In this document: piece after piece, positions 1 through 8,067 of the stretch
How positions within the stretch are numbered: the stretch's first letter is position 1
How the letters are laid out: the number at the start of each line of letters is the position of its first letter
DNA from: Clostridia bacterium
GTDB taxonomy: Bacteria; Bacillota; Clostridia; Oscillospirales; CAG-272
DNA: 50,648 nt
Assembly: GCA_017456895.1 (NCBI GenBank)
Contig: JAFTIN010000053.1
Span: 1-50,648, forward strand
Direction: 5' to 3'
The notes under the pieces: model-generated
Seen by the model: only the letters and a program-made list of their open reading frames with translations
What the model was told of the DNA's origin: nothing
Database searches by the model: none
Program-made: the position numbers and the translations under genes

Positions 1-90
1 ACAAAGTGGCCTTGGTTTGATAATGTGCGCGAGGATGAACGTTACGCAAAGCTCCTTGCAAAAGCAAAAGAAATGGCTGAAGCAAAATAA
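1..90 (+). CDS. C-terminal 29 codons of an unidentified protein
   Basis: An open frame enters from the left edge and stops with TAA at 88-90. The visible tail is rich in Lys, Ala and Glu and ends KAKEMAEAK, so it probably forms a charged C-terminal helix; a WPWF stretch precedes it. A strong intrinsic terminator follows 16 bases later, which supports this being the real end of a transcript. The family cannot be named from so few residues. Confidence 0.6.
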   Translation, partial: TKWPWFDNVREDERYAKLLAKAKEMAEAK

Positions 91-106
91 ATTGTAATCT
101 TCTTAT

Positions 107-129
107 AGCCCCGCCTCGCGGGGCTTTTC
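107..129 (+). terminator. Intrinsic terminator of the left-edge gene
   Basis: Perfect 8-bp stem AGCCCCGC/GCGGGGCT with a CTC loop, followed directly by TTTTC. Confidence 0.85.
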
Positions 130-147
130 TTTGCTTTCTGCGTATAA

Positions 148-272
148 AAAAGCCTTCTCCTGTGGGAGAAGGTGCCAGCCGAATGCTGACGGATGAGGAG
201 TCTTTTCGTTTGTTTCAAACACCTCATCCACCGCTAACGCGGTCCCCCTTCCCCCACTGGGGAAGGCTATTC
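148..272. repeat. Dispersed intergenic palindromic repeat, copy 1
   Basis: Non-coding. It opens with AGCCTTCTCC-TGTG-GGAGAAGG, has an internal GGATGAGG/CCTCATCC pair, and closes with CTTCCCCCACTGGGGAAGGCT, so the two ends are inverted relative to each other. Related elements lie near 3338, 10983, 15158 and 48690. They share the pattern GAGAAGGTG-GC...GTGACGGA. Confidence 0.7.
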
Positions 273-315
273 GATTTTACCGCTAATTTTGCAGACACTC
301 GGGAAGCCTATTTTA

Positions 316-891
316 TTATTTCTTTCCTATACTTCGCTTATAGCACTTATGACACATAGCGATGTAGGAGTCGTTACCGCCTAACATGACCTGACTGCCC
401 TCGGTGACGGTATTTCCGTTTTCATCGATTCTGGCGTTAACACTCGCTTTCTTGCCGCAGGAGCAGATAGTTTTGATCTCGGAGATCGAGTCCGCAAGCT
501 CGAAAAGACGCATAGAACCCGGGAAAAGCTTAGTCAGGAAATCCGTTCGCAGACCAAAACAGAGCACGGGTACGTTCAGTTCATCCACGATCCTTCTCAT
601 CTGATCTATATTCTCCGGGGTAAAGAACTGGCATTCGTCGGTGATGATAACGTCAGCGCGATACTCATCTCTTGTGAACATCTCGTATATATCGTCATCG
701 GGCTTTATGGTCGTACATTCTGCGCCAAGACCTATCCTCGACTTAATGATGACGGCTCCGTCACGGTCGTCAAGTGAGGGCTTGATAAGCCAGACCTTCA
801 TACCTCTTTCCTCGTAGTTGAACTTGGTGATGAGCGCCTGGGCAGTCTTGCTTGATCCCATCGCGCCGTACTTAAAGTATAGCTTTGCCAT
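316..891 (-). CDS. tdk: Thymidine kinase (type II)
   Basis: Phosphorylates thymidine to dTMP in the nucleotide salvage pathway, using ATP in the cytoplasm. The 191-aa length is normal for the small type II family. The P-loop GAMGSSKT lies at residues 9-16 and the acidic VIITDECQFF motif follows near residue 82. The C-terminal zinc-binding lasso is present, with a CHKC pair near the end; the first cysteine pair reads CSC instead of the usual CxxC, which is unusual but may still bind metal. The start ATG is preceded by GGAGG at a good distance. The gene is transcribed away from topB, and no consensus promoter is obvious in the 227 bases between them. The nucleoside ABC importer at 5-10 kb would fit a salvage role, but it is not in the same operon. 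Confidence 0.95.
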   Translation of the reverse strand: MAKLYFKYGAMGSSKTAQALITKFNYEERGMKVWLIKPSLDDRDGAVIIKSRIGLGAECTTIKPDDDIYEMFTRDEYRADVIITDECQFFTPENIDQMRRIVDELNVPVLCFGLRTDFLTKLFPGSMRLFELADSISEIKTICSCGKKASVNARIDENGNTVTEGSQVMLGGNDSYIAMCHKCYKRSIGKK

Positions 892-1118
892 TTTCGTCCT
901 CCGTCTTATTTATCGGTATTATTCTATCACAATTATACGTAAAATGAAAGGGAGTGAACAAAAAATCGGCAATTTGCCGAGAAAAATCGGTTAGTGTGAC
1001 AAAATTTATTAAAAGGGTGGAAATAACTGAAAAAATGTGCTACAATAAAAAAAGAAAAAGGTCGCGGGCATAGCACCGCGGCAAATTATTTGAAATAAAG
1101 AGAAGGGAGGAAGTATGA

Positions 1119-3227
1119 ATGAAGCTTATTATTGCAGAGAAACCCAGTCTTGCGAGAAATATCGTTGCCGGAATCGGTAAGATGGATAAGAAGGATGGAT
1201 ATTTTATTAACTCGGATTACATTGTAACATGGGCTTTCGGTCATCTGTTTTCCCTTGTTGATATAGAGAGCTACACAGGCTCCGAGGATACCAGATGGAC
1301 TCTTGACCACCTCCCTTGCTTCCCGGATAAATTCCGCTTTGAGCTTAGGAAGGCAGAGGGTAAAAAGACCGTCGACTCCGGTGTAAAAAAACAGTTCAAG
1401 ATAATCGAGACTCTCGCCAACCGTCAAGACGTCGATACCATAGTGAATGCGGGGGACGCCGACCGAGAGGGAGAAATAATCGTCCGCCTTTGCGTTGATA
1501 ATGCGTTGAGGAGCGAAAAGGCTAAGAAAAGGCTTTGGCTGCCCGATCAGACTCCCGAGACAGTCAGGCGTGCTCTGTCCGAGATGAAGGACGAGAGTGA
1601 GTATGACAGTCTCGCTGCGGAGGGACTCGCCAGAACCTATATAGACTGGCTCTACGGAGTTAACCTTACAAGGTACGCGACGATCAAGACGGGCAAGCTC
1701 CTAAGAGTAGGCAGAGTCATTGTTCCTATAGTCAAGGCCATCTACGACCGCGATATGGAGATACGTAACTTTAAGCCGGAAGTATATTACGTTATCAACA
1801 GCTCTGCCGAGACACGCGGGCAGCAAATCGACCTTACAAGTAAACAAAAATTTGCAAAAGATGAGCTTAACAAAGCGGAGGATCTGGCAAAGCTGTATAA
1901 TGACACCGGCGCAGTTGTAACGAGTGTACAAAGCAAAAACGATAAAATATTGCCCGGTAAGCTCTACTCACTTTCCACTCTGCAGAACGTTCTCGGTAAG
2001 AAGTATAAGATGTCCATGGCGGAGAGCTTGAAGATCATTCAGAAGCTCTATGAGGATGGATATCTGACCTATCCAAGAACCAACTCGGAGTACCTCGCCA
2101 CCGCTGAGAAAGATAAGATGAAGTCTATTATTTCCAATATAGGCAAGCTTGGATATCCCGTAAAATTCAAGGATTCAAAGTTCATTTTTGACGATTCTAA
2201 GATAGAGTCGCACTCAGCCCTAACTCCTACCTATAAGATACCCAACAAGGATAAGCTCTCTGAAAAAGAGAGTCAGGTGTATTCCACCGTCTTCCGTCGA
2301 TTCGTTGCTGTATTCTGTGCAGAGGACTGCGTCGCAGAGAAGAGCGAGATCAAGATCAAGGTTGGAGAGCTTGAGGACTTCTCGCTCAAGGGAACCGTTA
2401 TTCTTGAGCCCGGTTGGACAAAGTATGACGATTACTCAACCAAGGATAAAATACTTCCGAAGCTTGAGGTTGGTGAGGAGGTAGTCATAGACTTTAAGCC
2501 GGCAGAGAAGGAGACAACCCCACCGAAGCACTATACGATCGAGACTCTGAATAAGTATTTGAAAAATCCTTTCAAGGACGATAAGGCTAAAGCCAAGGAG
2601 CTTGAGGAATCGGGCGAGGTTGACGACGCCGATGATTACAAGGCTATCTTTGAGGGGCTTGAGCTCGGTACAGAGGCAACCAGGACCGGAATCATTGATA
2701 ATGCCAAGAAGAGCGGATACATTGATCTGAAAAAAGACGTCTACACAATTCTTCCCGGTGGAGAGTTCCTTATAGAGTCAATCGCCAGACTTAATATTGT
2801 TATGGATAAATATAAGACCTCCGAACTTGGTAAGGCTCTTAAGAAGGTGTTCCGCGCGGAGATGACCGTTGATGAGTCGGTCGATCTTGCAAAGCGCGAG
2901 ATAGCAGAGGTCTTTTCTGACAAATATAACAATCCCCCTATGCCTAAGGTTGATACGGGTAAGCTCGGACAGATAGTCGGACAGTGTCCTCTCTGTAAGA
3001 GAAATGTTGTCAGGGGAAAGTATAACTATGGTTGTATGGGTTATTCGGATGGCTGCGGCTTCAAGATGGGTGTCAACATCTGTCGCCGCGATATCCCTAT
3101 ATCCGAGGCGGCGCGTCTGCTCGCTACCGGTGAGACCGCGTTGCTTACTGACTTTGTCTCTAAGAACGGTAAGCGCTTTAAGGCAAAGCTCGTTCTAAAG
3201 GACGGGGAAGTGACTTTTAAATTTTAA
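1119..3227 (+). CDS. topB: DNA topoisomerase III (type IA)
   Basis: Relaxes and decatenates DNA by single-strand passage. The 702-aa protein begins with a Toprim domain (Glu7 in IIAEKPS; the Asp pair in NAGDADREGE at 110-118), followed by the type IA core. The catalytic tyrosine is Tyr318 in LTYPRTNSEY, and the conserved GTEATRTGII helix lies near residue 520. The C-terminus carries one cysteine cluster (CPLC...CMGYSDGCGF) and a TopoC-like module. Length and the absence of several zinc fingers favour Topo III over TopA. The start at 1119 is chosen because GGGAGG sits 8 bases upstream; an ATG four bases earlier is in another frame. In the helix usually reading SVGRVQTP the sequence reads RVGRVIVP, a modest variation. 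Many Clostridia carry extra topB copies on mobile elements, but nothing mobile is seen here. Confidence 0.92.
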   Translation: MKLIIAEKPSLARNIVAGIGKMDKKDGYFINSDYIVTWAFGHLFSLVDIESYTGSEDTRWTLDHLPCFPDKFRFELRKAEGKKTVDSGVKKQFKIIETLANRQDVDTIVNAGDADREGEIIVRLCVDNALRSEKAKKRLWLPDQTPETVRRALSEMKDESEYDSLAAEGLARTYIDWLYGVNLTRYATIKTGKLLRVGRVIVPIVKAIYDRDMEIRNFKPEVYYVINSSAETRGQQIDLTSKQKFAKDELNKAEDLAKLYNDTGAVVTSVQSKNDKILPGKLYSLSTLQNVLGKKYKMSMAESLKIIQKLYEDGYLTYPRTNSEYLATAEKDKMKSIISNIGKLGYPVKFKDSKFIFDDSKIESHSALTPTYKIPNKDKLSEKESQVYSTVFRRFVAVFCAEDCVAEKSEIKIKVGELEDFSLKGTVILEPGWTKYDDYSTKDKILPKLEVGEEVVIDFKPAEKETTPPKHYTIETLNKYLKNPFKDDKAKAKELEESGEVDDADDYKAIFEGLELGTEATRTGIIDNAKKSGYIDLKKDVYTILPGGEFLIESIARLNIVMDKYKTSELGKALKKVFRAEMTVDESVDLAKREIAEVFSDKYNNPPMPKVDTGKLGQIVGQCPLCKRNVVRGKYNYGCMGYSDGCGFKMGVNICRRDIPISEAARLLATGETALLTDFVSKNGKRFKAKLVLKDGEVTFKF

Positions 3228-3285
3228 GAAAAAAGAACGGGACGTTCTCTCTGCAACTTTAGCGGAGAATTAGCAGAACGAAAAC

Positions 3286-3320
3286 ATCGGCAGAGAACTT
3301 GTTTTCTCTGCCGATTTGTG
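3286..3320 (+). terminator. topB terminator
   Basis: 12-bp stem ATCGGCAGAGAA/TTCTCTGCCGAT followed by a weak T-rich tail (TTGTGTT), 58 bases after the topB stop. Confidence 0.7.
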
Positions 3321-3337
3321 TTATAATGGGAGCAGCA

Positions 3338-3478
3338 AAAAAGCCTTCCTCCGGGAGGAAGGTGGCACGCGGGGCGTGACGGAAGGAGCCTGCGTGACTT
3401 TAGTTTTGCGCTAACTTCATTGTAACGCGCTCTCCCTCAGTCGCCTACGGCGCCAGCTCCCTCCCGGAGGGAGCCTTG
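3338..3478. repeat. Dispersed intergenic palindromic repeat, copy 2
   Basis: Fills most of the 365-base gap after topB. The left end is GCCTTCCTCC-GGGAGGAAGGTGGCAC and the right end is CTCCCTCCCGGAGGGAGCC; a GTGACGGA core is present as in the other copies. No credible coding frame lies in it. Confidence 0.7.
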
Positions 3479-3592
3479 GGTTACGTGCAACATTAGGGGT
3501 ATGGGCTTCGCCCGAAGCCCTTGTAATACAAAGGCGAAACTGGCGATAAAGCAGAACAATAAATAACAAATTCGTTGAACGGAGGTAGTAAA

Positions 3593-4009
3593 GTGAAATC
3601 GGCAAAAATCGTCGGCATTGTTTTTGCTGTAAGCGGTATTTTATTTACAATCATCGGAACAGTTTCAGGTATTGTTCGCTTGATGGAAAAAGATGATTGT
3701 AAATATGCAACAGCTTACATTGTAAAAATCGATGAGAAAAAAACAGGAGATCCCGAATTTCCTATCGAATATACAACATATGTTGAGTTTGATATAAACG
3801 GAAATCAAATTACAACTAAATTGAATACGTACAATTCAAGTTTCTATATTGGAAAAGAAATTGAAGTGTACTACTTTGAAAACAATTTGCAGACGGTATA
3901 TGAAAATGGGAGTGAAGCTCTTTTCATAGTTTATGCATTAGATGGAGTGGTATTTGCGGCAATAGGGTTGCTGTTAATAATCAAAAATAAACATTCAATG
4001 CAAGAGTAA
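3593..4009 (+). CDS. Small two-TM membrane protein, DUF3592-like
   Basis: 138 aa with a GTG start, chosen because GGAGG at 3581-3585 lies 7 bases upstream; an upstream in-frame TTG at 3575 would place this ribosome binding site inside the gene. An N-terminal TM helix (about residues 4-27) and a C-terminal one (about 110-131) flank an extracytoplasmic beta-rich domain with the pattern YIGKEIEVYYFENN. That layout matches DUF3592-type proteins of Firmicutes, whose function is unknown. The gene stands alone between a repeat and a terminator, and it is more AT-rich than its neighbours, which may point to a different history. Assignment to DUF3592 is by pattern only. Confidence 0.72.
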   Translation: MKSAKIVGIVFAVSGILFTIIGTVSGIVRLMEKDDCKYATAYIVKIDEKKTGDPEFPIEYTTYVEFDINGNQITTKLNTYNSSFYIGKEIEVYYFENNLQTVYENGSEALFIVYALDGVVFAAIGLLLIIKNKHSMQE

Positions 4010-4032
4010 TATATGTTTCATACGTAATAAGC

Positions 4033-4066
4033 AATCCCCGACAGACGTTAAATCTGTCGGGGTTAC
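4033..4066 (+). terminator. Terminator of the small membrane protein gene
   Basis: Stem ATCCCCGACAGA/TCTGTCGGGGTT around a CGTTAAA loop, with a T-containing tail, 24 bases after the stop. Confidence 0.75.
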
Positions 4067-4213
4067 TTATTTGTTTACAGCGGAGCAATTGTTAAATAAC
4101 TGATCATAATTTTCCGCTGATTTTGCACACCCTTAGACCTGTTCTTTTTTTGTTTTTATTTACTAAAAACTTAAATAAGACAATGATAGTTTACAAATAA
4201 TAAGGTTAGGATA

Positions 4214-4243
4214 TAAAAAACCCGCAGGATAAGATCCTGCGGG
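4214..4243 (-). terminator. lexA terminator
   Basis: 10-bp perfect stem CCCGCAGGAT/ATCCTGCGGG with a 3-base loop; on the minus strand it is followed by TTTTTTAT. It lies 12 bases beyond the lexA stop. Confidence 0.9.
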
Positions 4244-4255
4244 AGATGCGTTTGA

Positions 4256-4858
4256 TCAGTATACGTCTTTAATAACCTTTACAGCAACCCCCTGAACGTC
4301 GAGGTGGAAGGGGTGGATATCGCTGTACTTGGAGTTCTCGGCTTTCAGCACCGGTTTGCCGTCGCGCTCAACGAAATATCTTTTGAGTGTTGTGTCAGTA
4401 CCGTCGACCAGAGCGACGACTACTCGTCCGGTCTCTGAGAGAGTTGTTTTCCTAATAAGCACCAAGTCTCCGTCATCAATTCCTGCGCCGGTCATCGAGT
4501 CCCCCTCTGCACGAAGCAGGTAGCAGTCACCGAATAGCCACTCCTCAGGCAGGGCAACGTAGCCCTCAACCAGCTCTGCATGCTCCTCGGGAGAGCCGCA
4601 GGGTATACCGCCGAGAATGGGTACACGACGGAATGCGGGGCGCATTTTCTCTTGACCTTCAATGGAGAGCGTGTCTTTGCCGCTATATACGATAACGCCT
4701 CTGTCGCGCAGTGTCATCAGGTAACGGTAGCCGACCGAGTTGGACATACCCATATGCTCGAGTATTTGACCAAACTTTGGTGAGTCGCCGTATTTCTCAA
4801 TGTATTCTTTAATATATCTCGCCATTTCGGCAAGCTTTTCTTCATTCATCTTCTTCAT
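4256..4858 (-). CDS. lexA: LexA-type SOS repressor with Cys-Gly cleavage site
   Basis: Transcriptional repressor that cleaves itself when RecA is activated by DNA damage. The 200-aa protein has an N-terminal winged helix (about residues 1-70) and a C-terminal S24 peptidase domain. The catalytic pair is Ser121 in EGDSM and Lys159 in TTLKRY. The scissile bond, Ala-Gly in classical LexA, appears to be Cys87-Gly88 in GGIPCGSP; Cys-Gly is the bond known from UmuD. Because a DNA-binding domain is present, LexA is still the better call. The start ATG has AAGGAG upstream. It is transcribed divergently from the BMP lipoprotein gene. A perfect sigma-A promoter followed by a 19-base palindrome lies just upstream and suggests autoregulation. 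A LexA-like regulator of another operon remains possible. Confidence 0.88.
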   Translation of the reverse strand: MKKMNEEKLAEMARYIKEYIEKYGDSPKFGQILEHMGMSNSVGYRYLMTLRDRGVIVYSGKDTLSIEGQEKMRPAFRRVPILGGIPCGSPEEHAELVEGYVALPEEWLFGDCYLLRAEGDSMTGAGIDDGDLVLIRKTTLSETGRVVVALVDGTDTTLKRYFVERDGKPVLKAENSKYSDIHPFHLDVQGVAVKVIKDVY

Positions 4859-4902
4859 TTTTATCTCTCCTTACCTCGTTTGTGCACAGAGTGTTTTTTA
4901 TA

Positions 4903-4921
4903 AAAGAAGTTTAGGTTCTTT
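4903..4921. promoter_or_regulatory. Palindromic operator candidate at the lexA start site
   Basis: AAAGAA-N7-TTCTTT, a perfect 6-bp inverted repeat placed immediately after the lexA -10 box, where a repressor would block initiation. It contains GAACCTAAACTTC on the minus strand, which only partly resembles the Gram-positive GAAC-N4-GTTC SOS box. Binding by LexA is inference. Confidence 0.5.
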
Positions 4922-4922
4922 A

Positions 4923-4951
4923 ATTATATACTCTTTAGTTAAGTTTGTCAA
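4923..4951 (-). promoter_or_regulatory. lexA promoter, perfect consensus
   Basis: On the minus strand TTGACA (4946-4951), a 17-base spacer and TATAAT (4923-4928) exactly match the sigma-A consensus, 65 bases upstream of the lexA start. Confidence 0.85.
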
Positions 4952-5072
4952 GAGGGGAAAATAAAAAAAGTGCAATATTTTTCAGCGCCATAATTGACAT
5001 TGTCAGCCTGCTCAAAAAACGATAAAATATTTGTGTAAAAGTAATGAAAGTTTTGATTTGACTTTAAATCTG

Positions 5073-5101
5073 TTGACACTTTTCTTTTCATCATTTATAA
5101 T
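5073..5101 (+). promoter_or_regulatory. Promoter of the nucleoside ABC operon, perfect consensus
   Basis: TTGACA (5073-5078), 17-base spacer, TATAAT (5096-5101). It lies 60 bases before the BMP lipoprotein start; the lexA and ABC promoters together occupy most of the 303-base divergent gap. Confidence 0.88.
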
Positions 5102-5161
5102 ATAAATGGCATAATACTTATGCAAGAAAAACGGGCAAAGTCCCAAAAAAGGAGAGGAAAA

Positions 5162-6274
5162 ATGAAAAAAGTTTTAAGCTTGGTTCTGTGCGTAGCAATG
5201 TTGCTTGGCACTATGGCACTCGTTTCCTGTAAGAAGGAAGCGGACACCTACGAGATCGCGGTTGTAACCGACGTTGGTCAGCTTATGGACAAGGGCTTCA
5301 ACCAGGGTACCTGGGAGGGCGCTGAGGCATACGCTAAGGCTAACGGCAAGACCTACAAGTATTATCAGCCCGCAAACGGCTCTGATGCTACCGACAACGA
5401 CCGTATCGCAGCTATGAGACAGGCTATCACAAACGGCGCAAAGATCATCATCGCTCCCGGCTTCCTTCAGGCTACTGCGATGACTACCGTTGCAAAAGAG
5501 CATCCCGAAGTTAAATTCGTATTCATCGACGGTTGGACTCTTACTGATGAGAACAACAACCCCCTTTCCAACGTAACCGCAGTTGTTTACAAGGAGCAGG
5601 AATCCGGCTACCTTGCAGGCTACGCAGCAGTTATGGACGGCTACAGAAAGCTTGGCTACACCGGTGGAGGCGGCGGAACTAACCCCGCATGTAACCGTTT
5701 CGGCTACGGCTTCGTACAGGGCGCAGAGGCAGCTGCTAAGGCACTCGACCTTGAGGCAGGCTCCGTAACCGTTAAGTACAGCTATCAGCACGGTGCAAGC
5801 TTCAGCGCATCTCCCGAGCTCCAGACTCAGATCAACGGCTGGTACAGCGCCGGCACAGAAGTAGTATTTGCTTGTGGCGGCTCTATGTTCGAGAGCGTTA
5901 AGTCTGCAGCAGAGGCTAACCCCGGCTCCAAGATCATCGGCGTTGACGTAGACCAGTCCTACGCTTCCGAGCTCGTTATCACCAGCGCGGTTAAGGGACT
6001 TAAGGAGTCCGTTGCTAAGGTGCTTGATCAGTACTACGCAGGCAAGTGGGATTCCGAGCTTGCAGGCAAGACTCAGAACCTCGGTGCTTCTGACGACGCT
6101 ACCGGTCTTCCTATCGCTACATCCAGATTCGAGAACTTCACCGCTGCTCAGTACAATGAGCTTCTCGGTAAGATCAAGAACGGCACTATCGTTCCCGATG
6201 CAACCGTTCCCGCTGATGCTAACGATGCAGATTGGCTCAAGAACTTCGATATCGTAGTTGTTGACTTCGAATAA
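5162..6274 (+). CDS. BMP/PnrA-family nucleoside-binding lipoprotein
   Basis: Substrate-binding protein that captures a purine or other nucleoside outside the membrane and hands it to the importer encoded downstream. The 370-aa protein has a lipoprotein signal with lipobox ALVSC, so it is anchored through Cys. The mature part follows the BMP fold (ITNGAKIIIAPG, VFIDG, GYLAGYAA, FACGGSMFESV, IGVDVDQ). The start at 5162 is chosen because AAAGGAGAGG lies 5 bases upstream and the signal peptide begins there; a longer frame from 5120 would add a basic leader in front of the signal. It is the first gene of the operon and is followed by a stable stem-loop, which often lets the binding protein be made in excess. 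Substrate class is inferred from family. Confidence 0.93.
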   Translation: MKKVLSLVLCVAMLLGTMALVSCKKEADTYEIAVVTDVGQLMDKGFNQGTWEGAEAYAKANGKTYKYYQPANGSDATDNDRIAAMRQAITNGAKIIIAPGFLQATAMTTVAKEHPEVKFVFIDGWTLTDENNNPLSNVTAVVYKEQESGYLAGYAAVMDGYRKLGYTGGGGGTNPACNRFGYGFVQGAEAAAKALDLEAGSVTVKYSYQHGASFSASPELQTQINGWYSAGTEVVFACGGSMFESVKSAAEANPGSKIIGVDVDQSYASELVITSAVKGLKESVAKVLDQYYAGKWDSELAGKTQNLGASDDATGLPIATSRFENFTAAQYNELLGKIKNGTIVPDATVPADANDADWLKNFDIVVVDFE

Positions 6275-6312
6275 TTCGTAACATCCTTAGAAAAATAGGT
6301 TTTAAATAACAT

Positions 6313-6350
6313 GGCTCGCGGAGTTTCCTCACAGGGAGGCTCCGCGAGTG
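6313..6350 (+). other. Intercistronic stem-loop after the binding-protein gene
   Basis: 9-bp stem CTCGCGGAG/CTCCGCGAG without a T-run, in the 203-base gap before the ATPase gene. It probably protects the upstream message or partly ends transcription, giving more binding protein than transporter. Confidence 0.6.
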
Positions 6351-6477
6351 AAGGTTATTGAGGTATCACCGTTTTTTTTGAGAGACACAGTGTCAATATT
6401 CCTTCCTTTTCCTATCCGAGTCGGCTCGGGTGAGAGGACGAATGAATATTGAAAAATTATAGAAAAGGAGACTTTCT

Positions 6478-8067
6478 ATGAGCGATATTATTAGAGAGGA
6501 AGCGGTAAAGACAGAGTGTGAAAGTCCGTACGTTATCGAAATGATCGGAATTACCAAGGAGTTCCCCGGTATAATCGCTAACGATAACATCACTCTGCAG
6601 CTTCGCCGCGGTGAGATACATGCCCTTCTCGGTGAGAACGGAGCGGGTAAATCCACCTTGATGAGCGTTCTTTTCGGTCTTTATCAGCCCGAGAAGGGTG
6701 AGATCCGTAAGAACGGTGAGGTCGTCACTATCAAGGATCCAAACGACGCTAATGCGCTCGGAATTGGCATGGTGCATCAGCACTTCAAACTCGTCGACGT
6801 ATTTACCGTACTCGACAACATCATCCTCGGCGTTGAGCCTAATACGGCAGGATTCCTTAGAAAAAAGCAGGCAAGAGAAAGGGTTATCGAGCTATCGAAG
6901 ACCTACGGTCTCAATGTTGATCCCGACGCCCTCGTTGAGAACATCACAGTCGGCATGCAGCAGAGGACCGAGATACTCAAGATGCTCTACCGCGACAACG
7001 AGATACTTATCTTTGACGAGCCCACGGCTGTCCTGACTCCTCAGGAGATAGATGAGCTTATGGCAGTTATGCGCGGGCTTGCAAAAGAGGGAAAGTCTAT
7101 TCTTTTCATCACGCATAAGCTTAACGAGATCATGGCGGTTGCCGACAGATGCTCGGTTCTCCGTAAGGGAAAATACATCGGCACCGTAAATATCGCCGAC
7201 ACTACCAAGGAGGAGCTCTCCAATATGATGGTCGGCCGTGACGTAAAGTTCGTCGTCGACAAGGGCGAGCCTACCCCCGGTGAGGTAGTCCTCGAGATCG
7301 ACAAGATGAGTGTGAGGGGCTCTCACGGCAAAAAGAACGCGGTAAACGACGTATCCTTAAAGGTAAGAGAGGGAGAGATAGTCTGTATCGCAGGTATCGA
7401 CGGTAACGGACAGACCGAGTTCGTACACGCCCTGACCGGCCTCGTGAGAGTTGACTCCGGATCCATAAAGCTTCTTGGCGAGGATGTCACAGCAAAGAGT
7501 ATAAGGTACAGAAACACACACGGTATGAGCCATATTCCCGAGGACAGACACAAGCACGGCCTCGTGCTCGACTATACGCTTGAGGAGAATATGGTGCTCC
7601 AGCGCTACTTTGAGCCTAAGTTCCAGAAGGGCGGCTTTATCCGCTTTGACGCCGTACGCGAGTACGCCGAGGGTCTCATTGAGAACTTCGACGTCCGCTC
7701 CGGCCAGGGACCGGTTACCTTATCGCGCTCCATGTCCGGAGGCAATCAGCAGAAGGCTATAGTTGCCAGAGAGATGGACCGTGAACACAAGCTTCTTATC
7801 GCCGTACAGCCTACAAGAGGTCTTGATGTCGGCGCTATAGAATATATCCACGATCAGATAGTCAGCTCAAGAGACAAGGGCACTGCGGTCCTCCTCGTTT
7901 CGCTTGAGCTTGACGAGGTAATGAGCCTATCCGACAGGATCCTCGTTATGTATGAGGGCGAGATAGTCGGTGAGCTCGATCCCAAGACTACTACCGTTCA
8001 GGAGCTTGGACTTTATATGTCCGGCGCCAAGAGATGGGGAAGGGAGGTACAGAAGAATGAAGGATAA
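6478..8067 (+). CDS. Nucleoside ABC importer ATPase with two ABC domains
   Basis: Cytoplasmic energy-coupling subunit of the importer, a single chain carrying two nucleotide-binding domains, as in the sugar/nucleoside CUT2-like and NupA/YufO group. The first domain has a full Walker A GENGAGKST (residues 52-60), signature TVGMQQRTEI and Walker B ILIFDEPTA. The second has a degenerate P-loop GIDGNGQTE, signature MSGGNQQK and a weak Walker B LLIAVQPTRGLD, which is usual for the second domain of this group. The 529-aa length is typical. The ribosome binding site AAAGGAG lies just upstream. The last 11 bases overlap the next gene, implying translational coupling with the permeases. Confidence 0.95.
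   Translation: MSDIIREEAVKTECESPYVIEMIGITKEFPGIIANDNITLQLRRGEIHALLGENGAGKSTLMSVLFGLYQPEKGEIRKNGEVVTIKDPNDANALGIGMVHQHFKLVDVFTVLDNIILGVEPNTAGFLRKKQARERVIELSKTYGLNVDPDALVENITVGMQQRTEILKMLYRDNEILIFDEPTAVLTPQEIDELMAVMRGLAKEGKSILFITHKLNEIMAVADRCSVLRKGKYIGTVNIADTTKEELSNMMVGRDVKFVVDKGEPTPGEVVLEIDKMSVRGSHGKKNAVNDVSLKVREGEIVCIAGIDGNGQTEFVHALTGLVRVDSGSIKLLGEDVTAKSIRYRNTHGMSHIPEDRHKHGLVLDYTLEENMVLQRYFEPKFQKGGFIRFDAVREYAEGLIENFDVRSGQGPVTLSRSMSGGNQQKAIVAREMDREHKLLIAVQPTRGLDVGAIEYIHDQIVSSRDKGTAVLLVSLELDEVMSLSDRILVMYEGEIVGELDPKTTTVQELGLYMSGAKRWGREVQKNEG

Noticed and set aside
6360..6420. Terminator or regulatory RNA between the binding-protein and ATPase genes
   Set aside because: A T-run at 6370 is not preceded by an adjacent stem; the stem-loop at 6313-6350 lies 20 bases before it, so full termination is doubtful.
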